The notes under the pieces: generated by a model
What the model was told of the DNA's origin: nothing
Database searches by the model: none
The model's input: only the letters and a program-made list of their open reading frames with translations
From: SXTU01 sp964496695
Lineage (GTDB): Bacteria; Verrucomicrobiota; Verrucomicrobiia; Limisphaerales; SXTU01
NCBI GenBank assembly: GCA_964496695.1
Contig: CAZCBE010000003.1
Span: 62,001-126,000, forward strand
Direction of reading: 5' to 3'
DNA: 64,000 nt
Made by a program: the position numbers and the translations under genes
In this document: piece by piece, positions 1 to 7,815 of the stretch
Layout of the letters: each line of letters begins with the position of its first letter
How positions within the stretch are numbered: the first letter of the stretch is position 1

Positions 1-42
1 CAGCAGCTCAAGGGTGGCGGTGGCGGGGGTGAGCTTACTCAC
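1..42 (-). CDS. possible start of a further gene in the WXG100-like cluster (partial)
   Basis: A GTG at 42-40 overlaps the stop of the preceding 70-aa gene by 8 bp and opens a frame (VSKLTPATATLELL) that runs off the left edge. Only 14 codons are visible, so no family can be named. The overlap resembles the tight spacing of the genes upstream on this strand, which is the only reason to call it. It could equally be a chance open frame. Confidence 0.3.
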   Translation of the reverse strand, partial: MSKLTPATATLELL

Positions 43-247
43 AGTCGCGGTGGATTTTGGCAAGTCCCTGGTCCAACGTCTCGATGCTGGCGGCGGTGAC
101 GTTCACGCGGTTGAACAGCTCGTCCAGATATCGCTTTTCAAACTCGGCGGCCTTCGCGTCCTGCCAGTGCTCGCGCGTCTCGTTCCAACGGATCGAGAGC
201 TGCTTGGACAACGTGAGCAGACGTGAGCGGCTGGAGTTGAGGCTCAT
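35..247 (-). CDS. small WXG-like helical protein (70 aa)
   Basis: This is a short, charged, predicted all-helical protein with Trp at residues 21 and 28, the second in the context EHWQDAKAAEF. That resembles the W-x-D/G turn followed by a helix in WXG100 (ESAT-6-like) proteins and matches the WQDQEHAKF turn of the 90-aa protein two genes upstream. It lacks a signal peptide and membrane segments. At 70 residues it is shorter than the usual 90-100 of the family. It is on the same strand as the 171-aa and 90-aa genes, but a 290-bp repeat-filled gap separates it from them. A WXG100-type secretion substrate or chaperone role is inferred from the motif and the neighbours; no FtsK/EccC-type translocase is visible in the window. 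Confidence 0.6.
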   Translation of the reverse strand: MSLNSSRSRLLTLSKQLSIRWNETREHWQDAKAAEFEKRYLDELFNRVNVTAASIETLDQGLAKIHRDCE

Positions 248-280
248 GACGAGTAACGCGGGGAAGTCCGGTGGCGAGTC

Positions 281-325
281 CCCTCTCCCCCATCGGGGGA
301 GAGGGTTGGGGTGAGAGGGCGGCTT
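281..325. repeat. palindromic repeat, CCCTCTCCCC / GGGGAGAGGG family
   Basis: Perfect 10-bp arms at 281-290 and 296-305 are followed by a purine-rich tail (ttggggtgagaggg). The same arm sequence recurs inside a coding gene at 41662-41682. The element lies in the non-coding stretch 248-539 together with the hexamer repeat that follows. Confidence 0.75.
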
Positions 326-367
326 GAGGCCTGATCTTTTCTCCCACGACGAGCCGGGGCAAAGTCA

Positions 368-452
368 GGAGCAGGATGAGGATCAGGATCAAGAGCAGGG
401 GGAACGATGACTTCGCTTTTCCTGCTCTTAATCCTGATCCTAATCCTGCTCC
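368..452. repeat. inverted pair of degenerate hexamer (GGATNA) repeats
   Basis: A 32-bp run of 6-bp units (GGAGCAGGATGAGGATCAGG...) at 368-399 is mirrored by its near-exact reverse complement at 421-452, with a 21-bp loop, so the whole forms a long imperfect hairpin. Related runs occur at 6941-6972 and 54326-54416. No gene is seen in 248-539. Confidence 0.8.
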
Positions 453-539
453 CGGTTTTGGATTCCCCACCCCAGCCTTCACCTTCAGTGAGGGAGAAGC
501 GGGTGCGGGTGATCGGCACGAATGATGACGTAATCAGCT

Positions 540-1055
540 TCATTCAGCCGGTGGCGGTGGGGCAGGTAGGTCTGCTGACGGCGCTTTCAACTCCGCGTAG
601 CCATGCAGCGTCTCGACGGTGTGGGACAGCAGCACGACCGCCTTGCCCATGTCATTGACCAGTGCATGGCGCAGCAAATCGGCGTGCCGGCCCAATGGTT
701 CGATCTCGACCGGATAATCGCGGAGCCACTGCTTGATCGCCTTCACCTTGGCCTCGGCCTCTTCCAGCGCGTGCTTGGCCCGGCGGACGGCCACCAGCTC
801 GGCTTGGATGTTGCGTTTGGTGCTGCCGAGCTGCGCACTGAAAAGTTCCTGCTGCCGGGCCTCCAGTTCCAGGGTCCGGCGTTTGACCTGCTGGGCCCAG
901 TGACGACTACGGTCATCCTGCAGCCACGCCCGCGTGCGGGTGATCTCTTCGCTCACCTCGTCTGTCACGTTGCGGGCCTTGTCCAGATAGACCAGCAGAT
1001 CGGCGCGGAACGCCTCGATGGCCTCGACGGACGTGATGCGGGCCTGCTCCGGCAT
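540..1055 (-). CDS. helical coiled-coil protein of the WXG100-like cluster (171 aa)
   Basis: This charged protein is predicted to be almost entirely helical, with heptad-like stretches over residues 15-60 and 65-130 (LEARQQELFSAQLGS, AKHALEEAEAKVKAIKQWL) and a short proline-rich tail (PAPPPPAE). There is no signal peptide or membrane segment. It begins 2 bp downstream of the WXG100-like gene stop, so the two are almost certainly co-transcribed and probably co-translated. The family is not recognised. By position it could be a partner, a longer LXG-like substrate or a chaperone of the 90-aa protein. That role is inference; the reading frame itself is convincing because of length, composition and tight packing. 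Confidence 0.75.
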   Translation of the reverse strand: MPEQARITSVEAIEAFRADLLVYLDKARNVTDEVSEEITRTRAWLQDDRSRHWAQQVKRRTLELEARQQELFSAQLGSTKRNIQAELVAVRRAKHALEEAEAKVKAIKQWLRDYPVEIEPLGRHADLLRHALVNDMGKAVVLLSHTVETLHGYAELKAPSADLPAPPPPAE

Positions 1056-1057
1056 GG

Positions 1058-1330
1058 TCAGCGCTGGTTGAGATACTCCTCGATCTTCTGGGCCTTGCGC
1101 AGGAGGAAGGGGCCGTGCTGGTTCGAGACCTCGACGAACTTCTTCACGACCTTCATGGCCTGCTTGAATTCCTCGGCAAACTTGGCGTGCTCCTGGTCCT
1201 GCCAGGTGTCGCCCAGCGCCGCGAAGCGGGCCTGGAGCTGGGCGGTGCGTTCGGAGACATCCACGTTGAAGCGGCGCAGCTCCTCGGCGAAGCGGCGCAC
1301 CTCGGCTGGGTCAATGATGGCTTGGGACAT
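1058..1330 (-). CDS. WXG100-like (ESAT-6 family) protein
   Basis: The 90-residue protein has two amphipathic helices joined by a turn at W43-Q44-D45 (GDTWQDQEHAKF), the length and layout of WXG100 proteins, which form helical-hairpin dimers exported by or working with type VII-like systems. The strict W-x-G is replaced by W-Q-D, a change tolerated in the wider superfamily. I chose the ATG at 1330 because it gives the family length; an ATG 24 codons upstream would add a low-complexity basic leader. It is the first gene of a minus-strand cluster followed after 2 bp by the 171-aa coiled-coil gene. No translocase ATPase is visible; it may lie beyond the left edge. Confidence 0.75.
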   Translation of the reverse strand: MSQAIIDPAEVRRFAEELRRFNVDVSERTAQLQARFAALGDTWQDQEHAKFAEEFKQAMKVVKKFVEVSNQHGPFLLRKAQKIEEYLNQR

Positions 1331-1554
1331 GGTGGTGATGGTGGCCCGGCGCTTGCGTCGGGCTGTTGGGGACAAGCTAGCAGACGCGCCCGGCATGGCC
1401 AACTGTCTTCAACTACGGAAAAGCACGCGGCTGACCACCGAGACGCGATGGACACGGCAACGGACCCGAAGGCTAATCTCTGGGTTCATCGCACCGCCGT
1501 GGTCCACTTGGGCCGCGCCATGCGGCGGTGCCAGGATCGTCGGCGACGCCTACG

Positions 1555-1580
1555 GAGTGCGGTGACGAGTCACCGCACTC
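1555..1580. repeat. perfect palindrome in the intergenic region
   Basis: Arms GAGTGCGGTGAC (1555-1566) and GTCACCGCACTC (1569-1580) are separated by 2 bp. The core GAGTGCGG also forms the arms of the larger repeat at 46014-46135, so it belongs to the same dispersed family. No gene is seen between 1331 and 1648. Confidence 0.75.
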
Positions 1581-1648
1581 GATAATGGTGCGCCGGATGG
1601 ATTTGTGCGTGAGCAACGCGGCGTTGAAACCCAGCAAGACGGTTCCAA

Positions 1649-2038
1649 CTACGTCACCGGCTTCTTCCAAATCGGCACCACCCGCTTCATCTCATCAATC
1701 AGCCACTGACAGGCGGCGAAGGCCTCGCCCCGATGCGGCGCGATGACTTCCACCCAGAGGGAGGATTCGTTGACCTTCACCACTCCAAGCCGGTGGACGA
1801 GCCGGACGGACTCCACCGGCCAGCGGCGCGCCACCTCATCGAAGAGCTGATGAAACTGGTGTTCGGCCATCGGACGGAAGCACTCGTATTCAATGGCGCT
1901 GATGGGCTGGCTGTCCTCGCTGCCACGCACCACGCCGCTGAAATACACCGCCGCGCCCATGCCGCCGGTCATGCGCCGCGTGGCGACGAGGGCGGGTTCG
2001 TCAATCGGGTCGGGGGAGAGGGTGAGGGAGCGAAGCAA
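1649..2038 (-). CDS. moaE: molybdopterin synthase catalytic subunit MoaE
   Basis: MoaE is the large subunit of molybdopterin synthase and converts cyclic pyranopterin monophosphate to molybdopterin, with sulfur supplied by the MoaD thiocarboxylate. Family hallmarks are GAAVYFSGVVRG near residue 28, AIEYECFRPMAE, VRLVHRLGVVKVNESSLWVEV, HRGEAFAACQWLIDEMKR and the C-terminal VPIWKKP, whose lysines (125-126) are catalytic. At 129 residues it is a little short because the C-terminus ends right after the lysines. The only available start is TTG at 2038. The partner gene moaD is immediately upstream on the same strand. The other Moa/Mog genes are not in the window. Confidence 0.92.
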   Translation of the reverse strand: MLRSLTLSPDPIDEPALVATRRMTGGMGAAVYFSGVVRGSEDSQPISAIEYECFRPMAEHQFHQLFDEVARRWPVESVRLVHRLGVVKVNESSLWVEVIAPHRGEAFAACQWLIDEMKRVVPIWKKPVT

Positions 2039-2070
2039 GGGAAGTGATTAGTAGTGAGTAATTAGTCGGG

Positions 2071-2316
2071 TCAGCCGCCTTGGACAGGGGGAAACAAACT
2101 GACTTCATCGCCATCCTTCAGCACGTAATCGCGATTCTGATACTCGACACCGACGGCGATCAGGGTGGAGTTCTGCATGGCGACGAGCTTGGGGAAACGC
2201 GTGTGCAGTCGTTGAACCAGTTCGCCAATCGTGGCCCCCGCCGACAACTCCACGCTGGCCTGCGCACAGCCGGTGAGCTCTTTGAAGTAGGACCAGAATT
2301 GGACTTTAATTGTCAC
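2071..2316 (-). CDS. moaD: molybdopterin synthase sulfur carrier subunit MoaD
   Basis: This is an 81-residue ubiquitin-fold sulfur carrier. It starts with GTG (VTIKVQFWSYFKELTG), carries the FPKL helix end and the LKDGDEVSLFPPVQGG tail. The terminal Gly-Gly is adenylated and thiocarboxylated by MoeB/MoaD-type activating enzymes and inserted into the MoaE active site. The gene lies 32 bp upstream of moaE in the same direction, so the two subunits are probably co-transcribed. The short gap holds an AT-rich motif (ttagtagtgagtaatt) that looks like a small simple repeat. Confidence 0.93.
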   Translation of the reverse strand: MTIKVQFWSYFKELTGCAQASVELSAGATIGELVQRLHTRFPKLVAMQNSTLIAVGVEYQNRDYVLKDGDEVSLFPPVQGG

Positions 2317-2418
2317 GTCATGAAGCGGCTTTGCAGGCGTTTGAAGGCTTGATCATCTGGGGCACTTTTGCTCGCGACGAGTGCGAGCGGGGCAGGGGCG
2401 CCATTCACGCACCACGCA

Positions 2419-2934
2419 TCACTTCCCATACATCTCCGGCCGCAGCACGCCCACAAACGGCAGATTCCGGTAGCGCTCCGCGTAGTCCAGCCCGTAGCCG
2501 ACGACGAACAGGTCGGGAATCTCGAAGCCGGCGTAGTCGGCCTGCACGGCTTCAACGCGGCGGGCGGCTTTGTTCAGCAGCACGCAGGTCTTGATCTGGC
2601 GCGGCTGGAGCTGCTGGAGCTTGGCGATGACGGTCTTCAGCGTCTTGCCGGTGTCGAGGATGTCGTCCACCAGCAGCACGTCGCGGTCACGGACTTCCAG
2701 GCGGAGCTCCTTGGTGAAGACCAGCTCGCGCGAGACCGTGCCGCTGCCGTAGCTGGAGACGCCCATGAAGTCCAGCCGCAGCGGCATGTTCAGCCCGCGA
2801 ATCAGGTCGGCGAGAAACATCACCGTGCCGCTCAGGAGCGATACGACCACCAGATCGCGCCCGGCGAAGTCCCGCTCGATCTGCCGGGCCAGTTCGCGGA
2901 CCCGCCGATGAATCTGCGTGCGGCTGATGAGCAC
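2419..2934 (-). CDS. hpt: hypoxanthine phosphoribosyltransferase
   Basis: A type I phosphoribosyltransferase of purine salvage, joining PRPP to hypoxanthine or guanine. The PRPP-binding loop VLLVDDILDTGKT is intact. Upstream lies DLVVVSLLSGTVMFLADLIR, and the base-binding segment DLFVVGYGLDYAERYRNLPFVGVL shows the Asp-Leu-Phe-Val-Val-Gly-Tyr-Gly typical of Hpt. I chose the GTG at 2934, giving 171 aa, because it is preceded by GGAAGGAG at good spacing and starts the protein where relatives start (VLISRTQIHRRV). An ATG at 3018 would add 28 basic residues. The gene stands alone; the 3' gap (2317-2418) and the region 2935-3270 show no further gene. Confidence 0.92.
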   Translation of the reverse strand: MLISRTQIHRRVRELARQIERDFAGRDLVVVSLLSGTVMFLADLIRGLNMPLRLDFMGVSSYGSGTVSRELVFTKELRLEVRDRDVLLVDDILDTGKTLKTVIAKLQQLQPRQIKTCVLLNKAARRVEAVQADYAGFEIPDLFVVGYGLDYAERYRNLPFVGVLRPEMYGK

Positions 2935-3270
2935 GCATTCAAGCTCCTTCCGCAGGCGCGGCGGCGCGCGGCGGACGAGGGAGAGCGGCGATGGGTTCTT
3001 CACGACGCGGCCATTCAAGCAGAGAGGCAGGCGGATGGAAAAGAGAGAAAGCGGGAATCGTCAGGCGAGCCTTACCTGTGCGGGCGAGTCGAACCCAAAC
3101 TCCGACTGATGGCCTGAGAAATACGCTATACAGACGAAATGACGGCCTTTGGGCCAACTACCACGGCTGTGGAAGATCGCCGGTGTGGACGAAATTAAGC
3201 GGCTGCATTCGCGTCATTTCGCGTGTTTGGCGGGCACGATTTCTGAGTGCGGAATGAAACCGGTGCTTTC

Positions 3271-5997
3271 CTACTTCGCCTCCGTCGGCTTCTGCGGCGG
3301 CCCGGGCGGGGCAGGGCGGTTCACCGGCGGGGCCATGTCCACTCGACGCGTAAACAGGGCCAGACCAAGCAGGCCGAACGCGATGGCGATGGCGGCACCG
3401 GTCACATACAGCCCTTTGATCGGCGGTTCATACCGAAACTCCACCTCATGCTTCCCGGCGGGCACCTGCACGCCGCGCATGAGATAGTTGCAGCGCAGCA
3501 GCGTTGCCGGCTGGCCGTCCACGGTGACGTTCCAGTTCGATGCGTGCTTGTCGTTGAGCAGCAGGACGGACGGTGCGGTGGCCGTGGCTTCGAGCCGGAC
3601 GCGCTTGGGGGCGTAGGACAGGAATTTCACCTCGCCGGCATTCGTCCCGGACGCGTTGGTCGAGGGTGGCAGAGGCGTCGAGACGATTACGGTCTCATGC
3701 GGCTTGAAGTTGGCGTTGGTGAGCAGACTGAGAACCTCTGTCTCATTCGTAGTGGAGACCCAGGTGGTGAAGAGCTTGGCCCGGGGCAGGGCACCGGTGA
3801 ACTCGACGAGCGCGAACTGGCCGGTGGCATTCGTGGTGACGGTGACCTGGTCCAGCCGGGTGGGATTGGTGATGCCCGGCTTCGGCACGATGTCAAAGGC
3901 CGTGTGGATGCGGAACCGCCTTTGGGCTGGATCAAGCTGAACGGCGAGTGAGTTGATGAAGTTCGGGTCGTTCACGCCGAAGACATACCGCGTGTTCGTC
4001 AGCTCCCAGAGCCGGGCCAGAGTATTGGCGTGGCCGAGCAGGGCTTCGCGATACGCCTTGTTGTCAGCGGTGGAGCGCGGTTCCTGCGTGATGTCCAGGC
4101 ATTGGATGTTGTTGTAGAGGAAGAGGTGCTGCGTCCACTCCAGACCATAGAGCTGCTGGAAAATGGCAAACTGCTGGTTGATCTGGAAGGGAAGGGACTG
4201 CACCCGCTGCTCGTAAGGGGAGCGTTTGAGCAGGTCGATGATCGGATTGCCCGCGTATTTCTCCTGATAGTTCCAGTAAATGATCCAGGGGGTGTTGGCC
4301 CGCGCCAGGTCCACCACCACCACCAGGCCCAGCACCACGCCCGCCCACCGCGCCCGGGAACCCGACCAGTAACCGCTGAGCGCCACCACCACGGCCCCGG
4401 CGGACAGCGCGAGGAAGAAGATGAAAATGCCCACCTCCCCAATGCTGTTCGAGGCGATGGCCCGCACCGTGTCCTCCGTGAACGCAACCGAGGCGAGGTG
4501 TTTCTCCAAATCCTTCCGCGCGGAACTATACAGCAGCAGGGCGAGAAAGCTGCCGGCCACAGCCGCCCCGGTGGCTATTGTCCAGGCCCGGTCAAACCCT
4601 TGCACGGTGCTCCACCAGCTCTTCACCTGGTCGGTCAGCCCGTTCTCGGCGAGGGCGGCGGTCGGCTTGACGAACTGCTTGGCCAGCGCGTGCAGCCCGT
4701 AGCCGAACAGCACCACCAGGGCGATGTGGAACGGGTGCATGAACTTGACCGGATTGCGGATGGTCGAGGCGTAGGGCAGGGAGTAGAACAGCTTGTAGAA
4801 CGGGGCGTGCTTGCCGAACGCAAAGAGCAGGGAGATCAGCGCGATGGCCGCCCAGAACCAGACCAGCTTCCGTTCCGTGTCGGTGAAGGTCCCTTGTTTC
4901 CGGCACGCCTGTGCGATGGCGAAAGCCGCCAGCAGCACCACGAGCACGCCGCCATACTCACCGGAACCCGAGTGCCGGTGCAGGGTGGGGTTGGCCAGCA
5001 TGGCCCGCGCTTGGGCGTCACCGCGCTCGGCTGCGGCTTTGAATTGTTCGATGGCCGGATTCTGGCCGACGGTGCCCCAGTAAGCCCCGCCATCCGGCGT
5101 GTCCATGCGATATCCAAATAGTCCGGGGATCAGCACGCGCAGCGCCTCGATCTTTGGCAGGCTCCACATCGTCGCCTCGGCGAAACGGCGGTCGCGCGTT
5201 TCCTTGTCTTGCGCCATCCCCACGACATTCACGACCTGCGTGCTGATGAGTGTGCCCAGCGTATAGGTGGCGATGAACGCGGCGCAAATCGCCACCAGCG
5301 CGACCCGTCCGACACCTTGCGCCAGCCGCAACCCCGGCGAACCCGGGGTCACCGTCCAGGTCAGGAACAACCCGAACGCTGCAATCACCAGGCTGAACAG
5401 CGCCCCGGTGTCAAAGCCCTCCATCACGCCAAGTCCCGTGGCGAAGCCAGCGAGCGCCGAGAAGACCAGCCCGCGCCGTTTCGTCGCCGCCAGCAATGCC
5501 GCGAGGGCCAGAAACACCGCCGCCGAGGCCATCACCCACATCGAGAGCCCCCAGGCCGCAACGGAGAACCGGTCGCCGTTCAAGGCCGCCGCGAGGCCGC
5601 CCACGGTGCAGACCCAGGGCGCAAAGCCGCATTGCCGGAAGAACACCCATGCCGCGCAGCCCAGCAGAGCGAGCGACAACGGCACGATGACCTTCGCCAT
5701 CGCGACCGGGCTGAGGACAATGGCCAGCAGGTTGCAGACACTGGGCGCGGGCGCGACCCCTTCGTTCCCCACCCAGTTCAGGTCCGCCCACATGCCAAAC
5801 ATCGCATCGGGCATCCGGCCGGACGCGGCGGAGGTCGCGCCGAGCGGACCATCGTTGGCGAAGACGATGTATTCGGGCAGGAAGCTCTTCGCGAAGAGGA
5901 GGCTCAGCACGGCGGCGAGCGCCGCCAGCAGGGCCAGGAAGGCTGCGCGTCCGTTCTGCACCGGCGGAGCGGCAGCGGGAGGGGTCGGGTTCGCCAT
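3271..5997 (-). CDS. YfhO-family polytopic membrane protein
   Basis: A 908-residue integral membrane protein with roughly a dozen hydrophobic helices over residues 20-600, a long external segment and one last helix near the C-terminus (GLYVTGAAIAIAFGLLGLALF). Before that helix is a beta-rich segment with the YfhO signature: SVLLLNDKHASNWNVTVDG, then LMRGVQVPAGKHEVEFRYEPP. YfhO proteins are GT-C-like membrane proteins; the Gram-positive member is linked to lipoteichoic acid glycosylation, but the substrate in Gram-negatives is unknown. I chose the ATG at 5997 (MANPTPPAAAPP) because upstream codons are basic and low-complexity. The gene is monocistronic as far as can be seen. Confidence 0.85.
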   Translation of the reverse strand: MANPTPPAAAPPVQNGRAAFLALLAALAAVLSLLFAKSFLPEYIVFANDGPLGATSAASGRMPDAMFGMWADLNWVGNEGVAPAPSVCNLLAIVLSPVAMAKVIVPLSLALLGCAAWVFFRQCGFAPWVCTVGGLAAALNGDRFSVAAWGLSMWVMASAAVFLALAALLAATKRRGLVFSALAGFATGLGVMEGFDTGALFSLVIAAFGLFLTWTVTPGSPGLRLAQGVGRVALVAICAAFIATYTLGTLISTQVVNVVGMAQDKETRDRRFAEATMWSLPKIEALRVLIPGLFGYRMDTPDGGAYWGTVGQNPAIEQFKAAAERGDAQARAMLANPTLHRHSGSGEYGGVLVVLLAAFAIAQACRKQGTFTDTERKLVWFWAAIALISLLFAFGKHAPFYKLFYSLPYASTIRNPVKFMHPFHIALVVLFGYGLHALAKQFVKPTAALAENGLTDQVKSWWSTVQGFDRAWTIATGAAVAGSFLALLLYSSARKDLEKHLASVAFTEDTVRAIASNSIGEVGIFIFFLALSAGAVVVALSGYWSGSRARWAGVVLGLVVVVDLARANTPWIIYWNYQEKYAGNPIIDLLKRSPYEQRVQSLPFQINQQFAIFQQLYGLEWTQHLFLYNNIQCLDITQEPRSTADNKAYREALLGHANTLARLWELTNTRYVFGVNDPNFINSLAVQLDPAQRRFRIHTAFDIVPKPGITNPTRLDQVTVTTNATGQFALVEFTGALPRAKLFTTWVSTTNETEVLSLLTNANFKPHETVIVSTPLPPSTNASGTNAGEVKFLSYAPKRVRLEATATAPSVLLLNDKHASNWNVTVDGQPATLLRCNYLMRGVQVPAGKHEVEFRYEPPIKGLYVTGAAIAIAFGLLGLALFTRRVDMAPPVNRPAPPGPPQKPTEAK

Positions 5998-6097
5998 AGC
6001 AAATCCGGCGGGCAGTCGGCCAGCCGGAAGCGCGACGTTAACGGAACCCCCTCTCGTTCCAAGCCGAAACTCGGCGCGTGGCGCTCCGGTGCTTACC

Positions 6098-6676
6098 CTA
6101 TGGCAGGACCGAGATGTTGGCCGATGCGTTGATCTCTTGGAAGGGGCCGAGCGGCCGCTTCTTCTGGTCGAAGCGGTCCACGTTTGGCTGGCCGGACCAG
6201 AGTTTGTAGAGCACCTTGCCATCACCCATCAGGACGAGCGCCTTGAAATTCCAGCCGGTTTCCTTGGTCTTGCGGTTGAAGGCGAACACATCCAGAAACA
6301 AGTTCCCGTAGCGCTGGCTGTTCGCCACGTTCAGGTCCAGTTCGTAGGCCACTGACTTGTCCTGCGCGCTGAGCGCTTGGCGCACGGGCCCTGGCAGATC
6401 CTCCATGCGGACGGACTGGTTCGGCAGGAACCGGCTCTGGATGTCGAGATAGTTCAGGATGCGCACGTTGGGATTCTCGTAGGGGTTGAAGCCCAACGCG
6501 TGGAGTTCCGTAAGGGTGGTTCGGTCTGGGGCGATGCTGTCGAAGGCGGCTTTTGCGGAGACGAAGTTCGTCCAAGGTGAGATGGTCGTGTTCTTGCCGC
6601 TGGCATGCATGGAAGCGCAGCCAGTGGTGTGGATCAGGACCGCCAGTGCGCCGAGGAAGACCAGGATGCTTTTCAT
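6098..6676 (-). CDS. putative lipoprotein, unknown function
   Basis: A 192-residue secreted protein with a clear N-terminal signal (MKSILVFLGALAVLIHTTGC). Cys20 lies in a Thr-Thr-Gly-Cys context, a weak lipobox because position -3 is not Leu or another aliphatic residue. The mature part contains a TELHALGFNPYENPNVRILNYL segment seen in other uncharacterised lipoproteins, then an alternating beta/alpha pattern. No catalytic motif is recognised. It ends about 100 bp before the YfhO gene start on the same strand, so the two could share a transcript. Lipid attachment is likely but not certain. Confidence 0.8.
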   Translation of the reverse strand: MKSILVFLGALAVLIHTTGCASMHASGKNTTISPWTNFVSAKAAFDSIAPDRTTLTELHALGFNPYENPNVRILNYLDIQSRFLPNQSVRMEDLPGPVRQALSAQDKSVAYELDLNVANSQRYGNLFLDVFAFNRKTKETGWNFKALVLMGDGKVLYKLWSGQPNVDRFDQKKRPLGPFQEINASANISVLP

Positions 6677-6728
6677 GGTAGGGGTAGGTTAAGTGCCAAT
6701 GAACGGCGGAGCAGTCGTGGCCGCTCCG

Positions 6729-6833
6729 CAGTCTTCGGACAATGTCCCTCCGCGCTGTGTCCGAAGGCTGGGGGAACTTAAGCCCCGCCGCCGGAAACGC
6801 ACTCCGGTCTTGTCCCGATTTGCCGGCGGCGGG
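6729..6833. repeat. two intergenic hairpins upstream of the lipoprotein gene
   Basis: The non-coding stretch 6677-7012 contains CAGTCTTCGGACA (6729-6741) paired with TGTCCGAAGGCTG (6758-6770), 12 of 13 positions complementary, and CCCGCCGCCGG paired with CCGGCGGCGGG near 6783-6833. A hexamer-repeat copy lies further right. No gene is seen here. Confidence 0.7.
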
Positions 6834-6940
6834 CCATGGATTATATTGCCCCTGAGCCGACTCATGGGGACGGCTGATCGGGCGCACGAAATCCCTTTCG
6901 CGCGCAGAAATTCCGTCAGCCGGGCTGACTCTTGGGTCCT

Positions 6941-6972
6941 CCTGCTCTTGATCCTGATCCTAATCCTGCTCC
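6941..6972. repeat. hexamer repeat copy
   Basis: CCTGCTCTTGATCCTGATCC... is nearly identical to 421-452 and in the same orientation. It lies between the lipoprotein gene and the DUF4337 gene. Confidence 0.8.
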
Positions 6973-7012
6973 GCGCTGGCCCGCTTGATGGGACGGCAGA
7001 ACGGTCCTCCCT

Positions 7013-7639
7013 TTACTTCTTTGGCGGCGTGTTGGTCCCCTCAGCGGGTTTGCTCGGTGTGGCGGCAGCAGCCGGTTGGGCTTCTTGCTTTGGAGCGTCA
7101 GGCGTCTTGAAGAAGGCCAGCACTGCCAGCACCACGCCCAGCGCCGCAAGCCCCACGCCCACGCGGGAGAAGATGGCGCTGCCGGTCAGCAGGGTCAGTG
7201 AACAGAGCACCACCGCGACCTGCAGGGCGATCTCCGCGCGGTCGAAGGCGTCGTTCTTCTTCCCTGCCAGCGCTGCTTCGGCCTTGGTGGTTTCCGCTTC
7301 CTTGAGAATGTCCTCGTTCTCCTTTTTGTATTCCGCGTTCTTCTCCAGCAGCTTCTTCTTGAGCTTGCCCATCGCCTCGCGCTGGGCGTCGGTGGGGTTG
7401 CCCAGCAGGTCGAGGTCCACCTGGCTGACCATCTGGTCGTTGAGCGCGGCGCGGATGCGCTTGGCCTGATACCACGCGAAGCCGTTGGAGGCCTTCACTT
7501 CGTTGATGATCATGTCGTTGGCCGCGTTCTTTCCATAGGAGGAGACGATGGCCATGATCACGGCGATGATCGCGATCTTGATGCCGACGCGTTTGTCTTC
7601 CTTGTTGCTTGATTCGGTCGGGATTTCGACTTCAGGCAT
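7013..7639 (-). CDS. DUF4337-type membrane protein
   Basis: A 208-residue protein with one hydrophobic helix near the N-terminus (GIKIAIIAVIMAIVSSYG), then the conserved stretch ANDMIINEVKASNGFAWYQAKRIRAALN that marks the DUF4337 family, a long charged coiled coil (residues 85-135, KLKKKLLEKNAEYKKENEDI) and two C-terminal helices (ALQVAVVLCSLTLLTGSAIF and GVGLAALGVVLAVLAFF). The tail is Pro/Ala/Lys-rich. The ATG at 7639 is chosen because residues upstream are low-complexity Thr/Pro. The family has no known biochemical role; the architecture suggests an inner-membrane scaffold. Confidence 0.82.
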   Translation of the reverse strand: MPEVEIPTESSNKEDKRVGIKIAIIAVIMAIVSSYGKNAANDMIINEVKASNGFAWYQAKRIRAALNDQMVSQVDLDLLGNPTDAQREAMGKLKKKLLEKNAEYKKENEDILKEAETTKAEAALAGKKNDAFDRAEIALQVAVVLCSLTLLTGSAIFSRVGVGLAALGVVLAVLAFFKTPDAPKQEAQPAAAATPSKPAEGTNTPPKK

Positions 7640-7815
7640 AAATTGAGTGATCGAGTTGGTGGTTTGGGGCGCGACGGGTTGGGTCGCGGGCGGGTGAGTA
7701 ACAACGCCGGCCCAGGTTGCCAAGTTAATTTCCGGTGACGCGGCACACCGGCAGACGGCGGGGAAACTGCAAGGAATCGGTTGCCAGCCTTGCGGCGGTT
7801 GCTCACTCTCGCCGC

